From contig NZ_LK391969.1 of assembly GCF_000939975.1 (NCBI RefSeq), positions 776,693 through 840,692 on the forward strand: 64,000 bases of DNA, in the 5' to 3' direction. The position numbers and the translations under genes were made by a program. This DNA is from Pseudomonas saudimassiliensis. GTDB taxonomy: Bacteria; Pseudomonadota; Gammaproteobacteria; Pseudomonadales; Pseudomonadaceae. The notes beneath the pieces were generated by a model. It was not told where the DNA came from, ran no database searches, and worked only from the letters and a program-made list of their open reading frames with translations. Within the stretch, counting starts at the first letter, position 1; each line of letters opens with the position of its first letter. Positions 35,255 through 44,392 of this stretch are shown piece after piece.

Positions 35255-36445
35255 TCAGACGTAGGGGTCAGGGTTGGGCAGGCCCAGCTGCACCGCACCG
35301 TAGGTCCGGGCGAAGGCCGCCACGTTGTTGGAGATATGCCCCCGCGCCTGGTGCAGGTCGCGGAACACGCGGGCCACCGGGTTGGTGTTGTACAGGCCGG
35401 ACGCCGCCATGCAGCGCAGCAGCTGATCGGCCTTGTCGGCACAGATATTGGTCACGTAGGCCGACTGGTAGCGGTACAGCAGACGGGTTTCCACATCGGG
35501 GAACTCGTTGCGCTCGGCCAGCTCCATCAGGTGCGCCATGTTGCGCTCGAGCACCAGCCGGAGCTGGTCCAGGGTCAGGGTCGCGTCGGCCACCACTTCC
35601 TGGGCCAGCGGGTCTTCCGCGGTCTTGGCGCCGTGCTTGCCGATATGCTTGGCAGCATTGGCACGGAATTCGTTGATCGCCCCCTGCAACGCACCCAGGC
35701 AGGAGCTGGATACCGCGCGGGTAAAGATCTGCGCGAAGGGAATGGCGTACAGCGGATTGGTATTGACCAGGCGACCGGGGGTGGCCTCCATGCTGGTGTT
35801 GTTGGTGCGCTGGACCCGGTGGAAGGGCACGAAGGCATCTTCCACCACGATGTCATGACTACCGGTGCCGCGCAGGCCCAGCACATCCCAGTTGCGCTCG
35901 ATACGGTAGTCGCTGATCGGCACCAGGAAGGTGCCATGTTCGGCGCCTTCGCCATTGGCATCCGGCGGGATGATGCCGCCCAGCAGGGTCCAGGTGCAGT
36001 GCTCGCTGCCGCTGGAGAAACCCCAGCGGCCGCTGATGCGATAACCACCCTCGACCGGCGTGACCTTGGCGACCGGCATGTAGGTCGAGCCCACCAGGGT
36101 GTCGGGGTTGTCGCCCCACACATCTTCCTGGGCCTGCACGTCGAAGCGTGCCAGCTGCCAGGGATGTACGCCCATCACGCCGTAGATCCAGGCGGTGGAC
36201 ATGCAGCCTTCGGCCAGTGCCATCTGGATCTCGAAGAACCCACGCGGGTCCATCTCGAAACCGCCGAAGCGCTTGGGCTGCATGGCGCGGAACAGTCCCG
36301 CCTCGCGCATATCAGCCACAGTCTCGACCGGCACTTTCATGTCCCGGTCAGCCTGTTCGGCTCGCGCCCGCAGGGCCGGGATCAACTGCCGTGCGCTGGC
36401 CAGCAATTCGCGTTCTTTTTCACTTCTTTCGCGGGTGACACCCAT
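35255..36445 (-). CDS. hsaA: 3-HSA monooxygenase, oxygenase component (HsaA-like)
   Basis: This 396-residue protein has the acyl-CoA dehydrogenase fold used by two-component flavin monooxygenases, with PKRFGGFEMDPRGFFEIQM near residue 57, GRWGFSSGSEHCTW near 139 and a C-terminal region around RDLHQARGHISNN near 365. It uses reduced flavin to hydroxylate the aromatic ring A of 3-HSA to a catechol. The reductase partner is hsaB at 38309. GGAGGAG lies before the ATG. It is the first gene of a seven-gene leftward operon down to 26909, and its promoter carries operator site E. Confidence 0.87.
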   Translation of the reverse strand: MGVTRERSEKERELLASARQLIPALRARAEQADRDMKVPVETVADMREAGLFRAMQPKRFGGFEMDPRGFFEIQMALAEGCMSTAWIYGVMGVHPWQLARFDVQAQEDVWGDNPDTLVGSTYMPVAKVTPVEGGYRISGRWGFSSGSEHCTWTLLGGIIPPDANGEGAEHGTFLVPISDYRIERNWDVLGLRGTGSHDIVVEDAFVPFHRVQRTNNTSMEATPGRLVNTNPLYAIPFAQIFTRAVSSSCLGALQGAINEFRANAAKHIGKHGAKTAEDPLAQEVVADATLTLDQLRLVLERNMAHLMELAERNEFPDVETRLLYRYQSAYVTNICADKADQLLRCMAASGLYNTNPVARVFRDLHQARGHISNNVAAFARTYGAVQLGLPNPDPYV

Positions 36446-36496
36446 CGTGTGCTCCTCCAGAGACTATCGGCAGCGCCCCTATGCGCAGCTGTTTCG

Positions 36497-36540
36497 ATTA
36501 TCTGGAGCCGGTGCCGGCCACTCATCGTCAAAGCGGACTA
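36497..36540 (-). promoter_or_regulatory. hsaA operon promoter with operator site E
   Basis: The 18-base motif (TAGTCCGCTTTGACGATG in gene orientation, 36540-36523) is followed by a good -10 hexamer, GATAAT (36502-36497), starting 29.5 bases from the motif centre. No consensus -35 is seen, as expected for an activator-dependent promoter. The rest of the 247-base gap (36446-36692) holds no gene. Confidence 0.6.
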
Positions 36541-36692
36541 TGGCTGGGCCAGTAGGCGAAAATGAGGTAATTCCGGCAACCGCAGAATAGCGGCAACGCC
36601 GAGCCACCGGTCGGTGACCCAGCGCGCATAGGCGTGCAGGCATGGGGCAACTCCCGGCCAGGAAGGCCGAGAGGTCCATCAATAGCGCGGGT

Positions 36693-38123
36693 TCAGCGGC
36701 TGATCTGCGACTGCATGACCGCAGTAAAACCCTCGTGGTAGGGCGGCAGCATGCCCCAGTCGCCGCGCGGGTCCGTGGCCGGCGCCTGGTATACCGTGCG
36801 CACGTGACTGAACTCGAGAAAGCCTTCATGGCCGTGGTAACGCCCCAGACCGGAGGCGCCGACGCCGCCGAAGGGTGCGTTTTCCAGCGCCGCATGCATC
36901 AGCGCATCGTTGATGCTCACGCCGCCGGACAGGGTGTGGCCCAGCACATAGTGCTGCTCGGCCTGGTCGCTGCCGAAGTAGTACAGCGCCAGCGGCCGTT
37001 CGCCCTGGTTGATCTCCTCGACCACATGGTGGATGTCGCTGTAGCTGAGCACCACCAGCGCCTGGCCGAAGATTTCCTCGCGCATGATGCGACTGGTCAA
37101 GGGCGGATTGATCACCAGGCTCAGGGGCCGCTTGCGCTGGCTGGCATCGAAGGCCACGTCGGGGCACTGGACAACCTCCACGCCCAGGTCGCGGACCTCG
37201 TCCAGGTAGGCATCAAGGCGCTGGAGATGGCGCTCATTGACCACACTGACCAGATCCGGGTTATCCGTCACCGTGGGGTACAGCCCGCTGTAGGCCTCGG
37301 CGAACTGGCGGATGAATTGTTCGCGCTGCGCCACCGGCACGAATACCCGATCCGGGGAAATGCAAATTTGCCCGCCATTGGTGCCCTTGGCAATGGCCAG
37401 CCGTCGCGCCGCCTCGGCGATATCGGCACTCTCACCGATAACGACCGGCGACTTGCCGCCCAGCTCCAGGGTCACGGGCACCAGGTTGTCCGCGGCCCGG
37501 CGCATGATGTCGCGGCCCACCTCGGTGCTGCCGGTGAATACCAGGTGATTGAAGGGCTGGCTGGCGAAGGCCTGCCCCACCTCCACCCCGCCGGTGATGA
37601 TCGCCAGCTCCAACGGGTCGAAGCGTTCGCCAATCAACTGCGCCAAAAGCTCGGCGGTGCGCGGGACGATTTCCGATGGTTTGAGCACCGCCCGGTTGCC
37701 GGCGGCAAAAGCGCAAGCCAATGGGCTCAGCAAAGTAAACAGTGGTGCGTTCCAGGTGCCGATGATGCCGACACTACCCTTGGGCTGGTAACGAACCCAG
37801 CCCTGGGCGCCCAGCTGGTCATAGGGGGCAAACACCGGGCGTGGCTCGTCTGCCATCCAGCCCTCCAGATGATCGCGGGCATGCTTGAGTGAGCCCAGCG
37901 ACCCCAGCACATCGTTCATCAGGCCGAAGCCCGGGTGGCGCCCGCCGAAGTCGGCATCCATGGCCTCGGCCAGCGGCTGATGGTGGTCGACCAGCAGATC
38001 GATCACCTGCTGAAGGCGGCTGCGGCGCTGCTCGGCACTGACCGGACCCTGCTGGTCAAATGCCTGGCGCTGAGCTGCAAGCAGGGAAGATAACTCGTCG
38101 ATGGATTGCAGATGGGCACGCAT
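36693..38123 (-). CDS. Aldehyde dehydrogenase, possible steroid aldehyde dehydrogenase
   Basis: This 476-residue ALDH-superfamily enzyme resembles the coniferyl-aldehyde dehydrogenase group. It has GIIGTWNAPLFTLLSPLACA near residue 119, VFTGSTEVGRDIM near 197, the catalytic Glu in TLELGGKSP near 218 and the catalytic Cys in NGGQICISPDRV near 252. In bile-acid-degrading Pseudomonas a similar enzyme (Sad) oxidises the C22 aldehyde left by side-chain aldolysis. That would fit here, but the substrate is inferred. AGGAG precedes the ATG at 38123. It is a single-gene unit under operator site F. Confidence 0.75.
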   Translation of the reverse strand: MRAHLQSIDELSSLLAAQRQAFDQQGPVSAEQRRSRLQQVIDLLVDHHQPLAEAMDADFGGRHPGFGLMNDVLGSLGSLKHARDHLEGWMADEPRPVFAPYDQLGAQGWVRYQPKGSVGIIGTWNAPLFTLLSPLACAFAAGNRAVLKPSEIVPRTAELLAQLIGERFDPLELAIITGGVEVGQAFASQPFNHLVFTGSTEVGRDIMRRAADNLVPVTLELGGKSPVVIGESADIAEAARRLAIAKGTNGGQICISPDRVFVPVAQREQFIRQFAEAYSGLYPTVTDNPDLVSVVNERHLQRLDAYLDEVRDLGVEVVQCPDVAFDASQRKRPLSLVINPPLTSRIMREEIFGQALVVLSYSDIHHVVEEINQGERPLALYYFGSDQAEQHYVLGHTLSGGVSINDALMHAALENAPFGGVGASGLGRYHGHEGFLEFSHVRTVYQAPATDPRGDWGMLPPYHEGFTAVMQSQISR

Positions 38124-38170
38124 GCAGCCTTCTCCTTGTTCTTGTTTGCCGTAGCATCGTAGTAGCCCGC

Positions 38171-38214
38171 AAGATAGATAAGCGCCCTGCCCCGCACCTC
38201 GTCCATTCGGACCA
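38171..38214 (-). promoter_or_regulatory. Aldehyde dehydrogenase promoter with operator site F
   Basis: In gene orientation the motif reads TGGTCCGAATGGACGAGG (38214-38197), and a -10-like TATCTT (38176-38171) starts 29.5 bases from its centre. It lies back to back with site G for the hsaB operon. Confidence 0.55.
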
Positions 38215-38231
38215 GTATCCCCACTCTGCGT

Positions 38232-38275
38232 TAGTCCATAAAGACGATGACCGGCCAGTGTCCCCGCCCAATACT
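38232..38275 (+). promoter_or_regulatory. hsaB operon promoter with operator site G
   Basis: TAGTCCATAAAGACGATG (38232-38249) is followed by a -10-like AATACT (38270-38275) starting 29.5 bases from the motif centre and about 35 bases before the hsaB start. Confidence 0.6.
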
Positions 38276-38308
38276 GCGGCCACTGAACCTGAATAATACG
38301 AGGCAGAT

Positions 38309-39322
38309 ATGACTGCTCAGGCAAGCTTCAATCCCAGGGCGTTTCGCGACGCCCTGAGCACCTTCACCACGGGCGTGACCATCATCACCACCCGTGCTGC
38401 AGATGGCTCACCGGTTGGCATTACCGCCAACAGCTTCAACTCGGTATCGCTCAACCCGCCACTGGTGTTGTGGAGTCTGGCCAAGTCCGCCTACAGCCTG
38501 GATGCCTTCGCCCATACCAAGCAGTGGAACGTACATGTGCTCTCGGTAGAGCAGGAAGGCCTGTCGGGCCGTTTTGCCGCCCGTGGCGAAGACAAGTTTG
38601 CCGGCATCGAACTGGATCGCGGCATCAACGACATCCCGCTGCTGCACAACTGCACTGCACGCTTCCAGTGCCGCACCGCCTTCATGTACGAGGGCGGCGA
38701 CCACATGATATTTGTCGGCGAGGTGCTCGGTTTCGACCAGAGCCACCTGCCGCCGCTGGCCTTCCAGAGCGGCCAGTATGCCCTGACCGCACGCAAGCCG
38801 CGCGAAGGCGTGCGCCTGTCGCGGATTGAGCAGGTCGCCCCGGACTGCAGTTATACCGAGGATCTGCTGGGCTACCTGGCCGGCCGCGCCCACTACCAGC
38901 TGGTAGCCTACCTGCGCACCCTGCTGCAGAACCACCAGCTCGATGAACACGCCTTCTTCGTACTGTCGGTACTGAGTATCCAGGACAACCTTACCCTCAA
39001 GGAAATCAACCACTTCGTCGCCTATACCGGACGCGAGGTGTCGATCTCCATGCTGCTGTTCCTGCAGAAACAGGGCTACATCGTGGCTGACGAACAATCC
39101 GGTGAACAGCGTTTCCTGCTGACCGGGGAAGGCCGCGAAGTCTCCCTGGAGCATGTGGCGCTGGCCAAGGCTGTCGAGGAAGAAGTCACCGAAAAGCTCG
39201 GCGTCGGCGATACCCAGGCGCTGAAGTTCCTGCTCAAGCGACTGATCCAGGCGACCGACCCCGGCTTGCCCGATCTCTGGACCCTCGACGGCCCGGCTGA
39301 TCAACAGCCTAACGCTGATTAA
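38309..39322 (+). CDS. hsaB: Flavin reductase HsaB with C-terminal MarR-like domain
   Basis: This 337-residue protein has two parts. Residues 1 to about 165 are a flavin reductase with FTTGVTIITTRAADGSPVGITANSFNSVSLNPP near the start, the FMN/FAD-binding pattern of HsaB/HpaC enzymes. Residues from about 185 to 315 look like a MarR winged helix (FFVLSVLSIQDNLTLKEINHF, then SISMLLFLQKQGYIV). Actinobacterial HsaB is only about 190 residues. A similar extension in the p-hydroxyphenylacetate hydroxylase reductase of Acinetobacter is an autoinhibitory substrate-sensing domain. It supplies reduced flavin to HsaA. GAGG precedes the ATG. Confidence 0.85.
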   Translation: MTAQASFNPRAFRDALSTFTTGVTIITTRAADGSPVGITANSFNSVSLNPPLVLWSLAKSAYSLDAFAHTKQWNVHVLSVEQEGLSGRFAARGEDKFAGIELDRGINDIPLLHNCTARFQCRTAFMYEGGDHMIFVGEVLGFDQSHLPPLAFQSGQYALTARKPREGVRLSRIEQVAPDCSYTEDLLGYLAGRAHYQLVAYLRTLLQNHQLDEHAFFVLSVLSIQDNLTLKEINHFVAYTGREVSISMLLFLQKQGYIVADEQSGEQRFLLTGEGREVSLEHVALAKAVEEEVTEKLGVGDTQALKFLLKRLIQATDPGLPDLWTLDGPADQQPNAD

Positions 39323-39333
39323 GGGGCCGCGGC

Positions 39334-40107
39334 ATGTCACTCCTTGAGCGATTTTCCCTGGATGGCAGCGTGGCCCTGGTCACCGGCGCCGGCAAGGGTA
39401 TTGGCCAGGCGATTGCCCTGGCCTATGCCGAGGCTGGTGCCAGTGTCGTCTGCGCCGCCCGCACCCTGGCTGATGTGGAAGCCGTTGCCGAGCAGATTCG
39501 CCGCCAGGGCGGCCAGGCCATTGCGCTCAGTTGCGATGTCAATGACGCCGCCCAGCGCGAAGCCGCCGTTGCCGCCGCTGTGGCGGCCTTCGGCAAGCTG
39601 ACCCATCTGGTCAACAACGCCGGCGGCGGCGGGCCCAACAGTCCGTTGAAACTGAGCTGGCAGGAGTTCGACCGCTCAATGCACTTCAACGTTACCAGCG
39701 CCTATCACCTCATCCAGCTGTGCGCGCCGCACATGCGTGAGGCCGGCCAGGGCAACGTCATCAACATTACCTCCGGGGCGGCGCGTTATATCCAGCGCAA
39801 TTTCAGCCGCTACGCCGCGGCCAAGGCGGCGTTGACTCACCTGGGCAAGATGCTGGCCCAGGACTTCGCCCCGGTGATCCGCATCAACGCCATCGCCCCC
39901 GGGCCGATCATGACCGACGCGCTGGCTGGGGTGATGACCGACGAGATTCGCCAGATCATGGAAAACAATACGCCCCTGGGCTGCCTGGGCGAAGTAGAAG
40001 ATATCGCCGCCGCGGCGCTCTACCTGGCGTCCCCGGCTTCGCGCTGGGTGACCGGCAAGGTCATCGAAGTCGATGGCGGTGCCGAAACCAGCGTCTTCCC
40101 TACCTGA
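39334..40107 (+). CDS. SDR resembling 7alpha-hydroxysteroid dehydrogenase
   Basis: This 257-residue SDR has LVTGAGKGIGQAIALAYAEAGA near residue 15, NNAGGGGP near 90 and catalytic Ser/Tyr/Lys in ITSGAARYIQRNFSRYAAAKAAL near 145-165. The pattern, with NAIAPGPIMTDAL after it, is like enterobacterial 7alpha-HSD, which oxidises the 7-hydroxyl of bile acids. Its position between hsaB and hsaE would be odd for an enzyme acting on intact bile acids; a role on a hydroxylated ring intermediate is possible. It starts 12 bases after hsaB with AAGGGG upstream. Confidence 0.72.
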   Translation: MSLLERFSLDGSVALVTGAGKGIGQAIALAYAEAGASVVCAARTLADVEAVAEQIRRQGGQAIALSCDVNDAAQREAAVAAAVAAFGKLTHLVNNAGGGGPNSPLKLSWQEFDRSMHFNVTSAYHLIQLCAPHMREAGQGNVINITSGAARYIQRNFSRYAAAKAALTHLGKMLAQDFAPVIRINAIAPGPIMTDALAGVMTDEIRQIMENNTPLGCLGEVEDIAAAALYLASPASRWVTGKVIEVDGGAETSVFPT

Positions 40108-40120
40108 ACGGAACCCGATA

Positions 40121-40912
40121 ATGGACGAACAACTGATCAAGGCGCTGGGCGATGAACTGCATGCCGCCCTGCGCGACCGCACGGCGCTGGCGCCACTGAC
40201 CGAGCGCTACCCGCAGATTACCCTGGACGATGCCTACCGTATTTCCCTGCAGTTCCTGCAGCGCCGCGAGGCGCTGGGCGAGCGCGTGATCGGCAAGAAG
40301 ATCGGCGTTACCAGCAAGGCCGTGCAGGACATGCTCAATGTGCACCAGCCGGACTTCGGTTTTCTCACCGACCGCATGCAGGTGGCCGACGACAGCGCCG
40401 TGAGCCTGGCCGAATACAACCTGATCGCCCCCCGCGCCGAAGGCGAGATTGCCTTCATCCTGGCCGAGGACCTGAACGGCCCCGGCATGACCGCCGGCGA
40501 TGTGCTGGCGGCGACCGAGTCGGTGGCGCCCTGCTTCGAGATTGTCGATTCGCGTATCGCCAACTGGCAGATCCGCATCGAGGATACCGTGGCGGACAAC
40601 GCCTCCTGCGGGGTCTTCGCACTGGGCGAGTCGCGCATCGATCCGCGCAGCCTGGATCTGGCCGCGGTTGAACTGAACATGCGCCGCAACGGCCAGCCGG
40701 CCGGTAGCGGCCTGGGTTCGGCCGTCCAGGGCCACCCCTGCGAGGCCGTCGCCTGGCTGGCCAACACCCTGGGCAAGCTCGGGATCCCCTTCCGCCGGGG
40801 CGAAATCATCCTGTCCGGCGCGCTGGCGCCGCTGGTGCCGGTCAGTGCCGGCGACCATATCGACATGCACATCAGCGGACTGGGTAATGCCAGCCTGCGT
40901 TTCATCGACTAA
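40121..40912 (+). CDS. hsaE: 2-Hydroxypenta-2,4-dienoate-type hydratase (HsaE/TesE)
   Basis: This 263-residue member of the fumarylacetoacetase-like hydratases (MhpD/TesE group) has [17 protein letters not shown] near residue 59, a metal-binding acidic stretch [12 protein letters not shown] near 103 and a second at [12 protein letters not shown] near 138. It adds water to 2-hydroxyhexa-2,4-dienoate from ring A to give 4-hydroxy-2-oxohexanoate. It starts 14 bases after the SDR stop and is followed after 16 bases by hsaG. Confidence 0.9.
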   Translation: MDEQLIKALGDELHAALRDRTALAPLTERYPQITLDDAYRISLQFLQRREALGERVIGKKIGVTSKAVQDMLNVHQPDFGFLTDRMQVADDSAVSLAEYNLIAPRAEGEIAFILAEDLNGPGMTAGDVLAATESVAPCFEIVDSRIANWQIRIEDTVADNASCGVFALGESRIDPRSLDLAAVELNMRRNGQPAGSGLGSAVQGHPCEAVAWLANTLGKLGIPFRRGEIILSGALAPLVPVSAGDHIDMHISGLGNASLRFID

Positions 40913-40928
40913 CGTCCGGAGGCAACCC

Positions 40929-41849
40929 ATGAGCAAGAAGATCCGCTGTGCCCTGATCGGGCCTGGCAATATTGGCACCGACCTGCTGTACAAGCTGCAG
41001 CGCAGCGAGGTACTGGAGCCGGTGTGGATGGTCGGCATCGACCCCACCTCCGAGGGCCTCAAGCGCGCCGAGGAAATGGGCCTGAAGACTACCAGCGAGG
41101 GTGTCGATGGCCTGTTGCCGCACGTACGTGACGACGACATCCGCATCGCCTTCGATGCCACCTCGGCCTATGTGCATGCCGAGAACAGCCGCAAGCTCAA
41201 CGAGCTGGGCGTATGGATGATCGACCTGACCCCGGCGGCGATCGGCCCCTTCGTGGTGCCCTCGGTGAATCTGCAAGAACACGCAGGTCAGCCGATTCTC
41301 AACGTCAACATGGTCACCTGCGGTGGCCAGGCCACCATTCCCATGGTCGCCGCGGTATCCCGTGTGCAATCGGTGGAATACGGCGAGATCGTCGCGACCG
41401 TGTCGTCCCGCTCAGTAGGACCGGGCACGCGCAAGAATATCGATGAATTCACCCGCACCACCTCCGGCGCCATCGAGCAGGTGGGCGGCGCGAAGAAGGG
41501 CAAGGCGATCATCGTCATCAACCCGGCCGAGCCGCCGCTGATCATGCGCGACACCATCCACTGCCTGACGACCGACACCCCGGACCAGGCGCGCATCACC
41601 GACTCGATCCACAGCATGATTGCCGAGGTGCAGAAATACGTGCCCGGTTACAAGCTGGTCAACGGCCCGGTATTCGACGGCAACCGCGTCTCGGTGTTCA
41701 TGGAGGTCGAGGGTCTTGGCGACTTCCTGCCCAAGTACGCCGGCAATCTGGACATCATGACCGCCGCCGGCGCTCGCACCGCCGAACTGTTCGCCGAGAA
41801 GATGCTCGATGGCAGTTTCGACCCCGACGCCATTGCCGCCACCCTGTAA
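40929..41849 (+). CDS. hsaG: Acylating acetaldehyde/propionaldehyde dehydrogenase (HsaG/TesF)
   Basis: This 306-residue enzyme converts the aldehyde released by the next gene's aldolase to propionyl-CoA or acetyl-CoA with NAD and CoA. The NAD-binding motif [17 protein letters not shown] begins near residue 7 and the catalytic cysteine is in [14 protein letters not shown] near residue 127. Length and motifs are those of BphJ/DmpF/TesF. GGAGG precedes the ATG at 40929. It is expected to form a channelling complex with the aldolase HsaF. Confidence 0.93.
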   Translation: MSKKIRCALIGPGNIGTDLLYKLQRSEVLEPVWMVGIDPTSEGLKRAEEMGLKTTSEGVDGLLPHVRDDDIRIAFDATSAYVHAENSRKLNELGVWMIDLTPAAIGPFVVPSVNLQEHAGQPILNVNMVTCGGQATIPMVAAVSRVQSVEYGEIVATVSSRSVGPGTRKNIDEFTRTTSGAIEQVGGAKKGKAIIVINPAEPPLIMRDTIHCLTTDTPDQARITDSIHSMIAEVQKYVPGYKLVNGPVFDGNRVSVFMEVEGLGDFLPKYAGNLDIMTAAGARTAELFAEKMLDGSFDPDAIAATL

Positions 41850-41859
41850 GGAGCCGCCC

Positions 41860-42885
41860 ATGAACCTGCAAGGCAAGAAAATCACACTGCACGACATGAC
41901 CCTGCGTGATGGTATGCACCCCAAGCGCCACCAGATCAGCCTGGAGCAGATGCAGGCCATCGCCAAAGGTCTGGATGATGCGGGCATTCCGCTGATCGAA
42001 GTAACCCACGGTGACGGCCTGGGCGGCAGCTCGGTGAACTACGGCTTCCCGGCGCATACCGACGAGCAGTACCTGTCGGCCGTGGTGCCATTGATGAAGA
42101 ACGCCAAGGTATCCGCCCTGCTGCTGCCGGGCATCGGTACCATCGACCACCTGAAAATGGCCCGGGAGATCGGCGTCAATACTATCCGCGTGGCCACCCA
42201 CTGCACCGAGGCCGATGTGTCCGAACAGCACATCAACCTGGCCCGCAAGCTGGAGATGGACACCGTCGGCTTTCTGATGATGGCGCACATGAACAGCCCC
42301 GAAGGCCTGGCCGAGCAGGCCAGGCTGATGGAAAGCTATGGTGCCAACTGCGTATACATCACCGACTCGGCGGGCTATATGCTGCCCCATGATGTCAGCG
42401 CGCGGATCAGCGCGGTGCGCGCCGCCCTGCGCCCGGACACCGAGATAGGCTTCCACGGTCACCACAACCTGGCCATGGGCGTAGCCAACTCCATCGCCGC
42501 GATCGAGTGCGGTGCTACCCGTATCGACGCCGCCGCTGCAGGGCTGGGCGCCGGCGCCGGCAATACGCCGATGGAGATCCTGGTCGCCGTGTGCGCGCGC
42601 ATGGGTATCGAGACCGGCGTTGACGTGTTCGGTATCCAGGACGTAGCCGACGACCTGGTGGTGCCGATCATGGACTTCCCCATCCGCAGCGACAAGGACG
42701 CCCTGACCATGGGCTATGGCGGCGTCTACGGCTCCTTCCTGCTGTTCGCCAAGCGCGCCGAGAAGAAGTACGGCGTACCGGCCCGGGAAATCCTGGTCGA
42801 GATGGGCCGCCGCGGCATGGTTGGCGGCCAGGAAGACATGATCGAAGACACCGCGCTTACCCTGCTCAAGCAGCGCCAGGGCTGA
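41860..42885 (+). CDS. hsaF: 4-Hydroxy-2-oxovalerate/hexanoate aldolase (HsaF/TesG)
   Basis: This 341-residue TIM-barrel metal-dependent aldolase of the DmpG family has the signature [15 protein letters not shown] near residue 11 (metal-binding Asp, catalytic Arg and His) and [15 protein letters not shown] near 198 with the metal-binding His-x-His. It splits 4-hydroxy-2-oxohexanoate to pyruvate and propanal, which passes to HsaG. AAGGAG precedes the ATG. The 179 bases after it contain one imperfect hairpin (42907-42928) without a T-run, and no gene. Confidence 0.93.
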   Translation: MNLQGKKITLHDMTLRDGMHPKRHQISLEQMQAIAKGLDDAGIPLIEVTHGDGLGGSSVNYGFPAHTDEQYLSAVVPLMKNAKVSALLLPGIGTIDHLKMAREIGVNTIRVATHCTEADVSEQHINLARKLEMDTVGFLMMAHMNSPEGLAEQARLMESYGANCVYITDSAGYMLPHDVSARISAVRAALRPDTEIGFHGHHNLAMGVANSIAAIECGATRIDAAAAGLGAGAGNTPMEILVAVCARMGIETGVDVFGIQDVADDLVVPIMDFPIRSDKDALTMGYGGVYGSFLLFAKRAEKKYGVPAREILVEMGRRGMVGGQEDMIEDTALTLLKQRQG

Positions 42886-43064
42886 GCCAGCGGCACCATC
42901 TGGGATGGTTCGAGCACCAGCTCGTACCAAGGCTAGCCGGCACCGCAACCGCTGCCGGCGGACTGGACTGGTCGCGTCTGGCGCGCCTCGGATTCGGCCC
43001 GACCGGTCGTAGCCGGGGCGCAGCTCCCAGGCCCGCTGCCCTCCCCCAACCCAGGAGATCCACC

Positions 43065-44378
43065 ATGTCGGCAACCGATATCCACACCAGCAGAGCCAGC
43101 CATACGGTGCTGGCCCTGCTGGTCGGGGGTTATGCGAGCATCTTTCTCGGCCGCCAGATCATGGCGGTGATGATAGAGCCCATCAAACTCGAGTTCGGTG
43201 CCAGCGATACCGCCATGGGACTGATTTCCGGGCTGGCCTTTGCCGTGGCCTACGCCCTGATGGGCCTGCCTGCCGGGGGCCTGGCTGACCGCCACTCCCG
43301 GGTTCGCCTGTTGGCCCTGTGCGGCGTCGTCTGGGCGATCACCACGGTTATCTGCGGCTTGGCCGTCAGTTTCCCGATGCTGGTGGTGGCGCGCATGCTG
43401 GTGGCGGTGACCGAAGCACCGGTTACCCCTGCCTCCCTATCGCTGATTGCCGACCTGTACCCGGCACGCAACCGTTCCCTGGCCATCAGCTGCTTTACCG
43501 CTGCACCAACGCTGTCCGCCATCGTCGGGTTGAGCCTGGGCGCCTGGGTCATCGACACCTGGGGCTGGCGCACCGGCTTTCATATCATCGCCACGCCCCC
43601 GCTGCTGATCTCGGTACTGTTGGCGCTCGCCGTGCGCGAGCCACCCCGCGGCCGTTTCGACAATCCACTGCATGCCGGTGCACCGGGGCTGACCCTGTGG
43701 CGTTCGGCAGGGCAGCTGCTGGGCAACCCCCACTATCGCAAGCTGGTCGCCGCCTGCGCCTGGTTCAGTTTCAGCGGGCTGGCCTTTGCCATGTGGAACA
43801 CGCCGTTCCTGATCCGCTCCCATGGCCTGTCGCTGCAGAGTGCCGGCATCCTCGCCGGAGTGGTCACCGGTTGCAGCGCGGCTGTGGGCGGGCTGTTCAG
43901 CGGTTGGCTGAGTGATCGGCTGAATGTGCGCAGCCCGGCCTGGCTGCTGGGCTTGCCGCTGATTGGCACTGGCTTCACCCTGCTCAGCATGCTGCTGTAC
44001 CTGCTCTGGCCGCCGGGCATCGCGTTCCGGGTGGGCGCGGTCGATGTGCCAGCCGCCATGCTCTGGTGCGCGCTGGCGGGTTTCTTCACCATGTGGTGGG
44101 TGGCGCCCTGCTTCAATCTGTTGACGCAGATGGTCAGCCCCTGGCAGCGCGCTACCGCCATTGCCCTGCAGACCATCTGCACTACCCTGGCCGGGATCGG
44201 CCTCGGGCCGCTGTTGACCGGTGCGTTAAGCGACCTGTTGCTGCCCTGGAGTGGCGGCGAGTCGCTGCGGCATGCCCTGCTGCTGGTGCACCTGAGCCTG
44301 CTGCTAGCGATGTTCCTGCTGTGGCGGCTGTACCGCCAGCAGGCCTTCGCGCCAGCGCAGGCGTTGCCAGCAACGTGA
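43065..44378 (+). CDS. MFS transporter at the end of the hsaB operon
   Basis: This 437-residue protein has 12 predicted helices, with the MFS loop motif GGLADRHSRVRLLAL near residue 70 and TEAPVTPASLSLIADLYP near 114. It resembles anion/aromatic-acid or glucarate-type MFS uptake proteins. It could move a steroid acid or a HIP-like intermediate across the inner membrane, but nothing in the sequence fixes the substrate. AGGAGA precedes the ATG. It converges with hsdA, the stops being 14 bases apart. Confidence 0.75.
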   Translation: MSATDIHTSRASHTVLALLVGGYASIFLGRQIMAVMIEPIKLEFGASDTAMGLISGLAFAVAYALMGLPAGGLADRHSRVRLLALCGVVWAITTVICGLAVSFPMLVVARMLVAVTEAPVTPASLSLIADLYPARNRSLAISCFTAAPTLSAIVGLSLGAWVIDTWGWRTGFHIIATPPLLISVLLALAVREPPRGRFDNPLHAGAPGLTLWRSAGQLLGNPHYRKLVAACAWFSFSGLAFAMWNTPFLIRSHGLSLQSAGILAGVVTGCSAAVGGLFSGWLSDRLNVRSPAWLLGLPLIGTGFTLLSMLLYLLWPPGIAFRVGAVDVPAAMLWCALAGFFTMWWVAPCFNLLTQMVSPWQRATAIALQTICTTLAGIGLGPLLTGALSDLLLPWSGGESLRHALLLVHLSLLLAMFLLWRLYRQQAFAPAQALPAT

Positions 44379-44392
44379 GGGGAACCCGGCGC

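Noticed and set aside
36479-36895. A possible small gene in the gap upstream of hsaA.
   Set aside because: It mostly lies over the end of the aldehyde dehydrogenase in another frame and crosses the hsaA promoter.
42886-43064. Remnant gene or regulatory RNA between hsaF and the MFS gene.
   Set aside because: The 179 bases show no similarity I recognise; the only hairpin (42907-42928) has a mismatch and no T-run.
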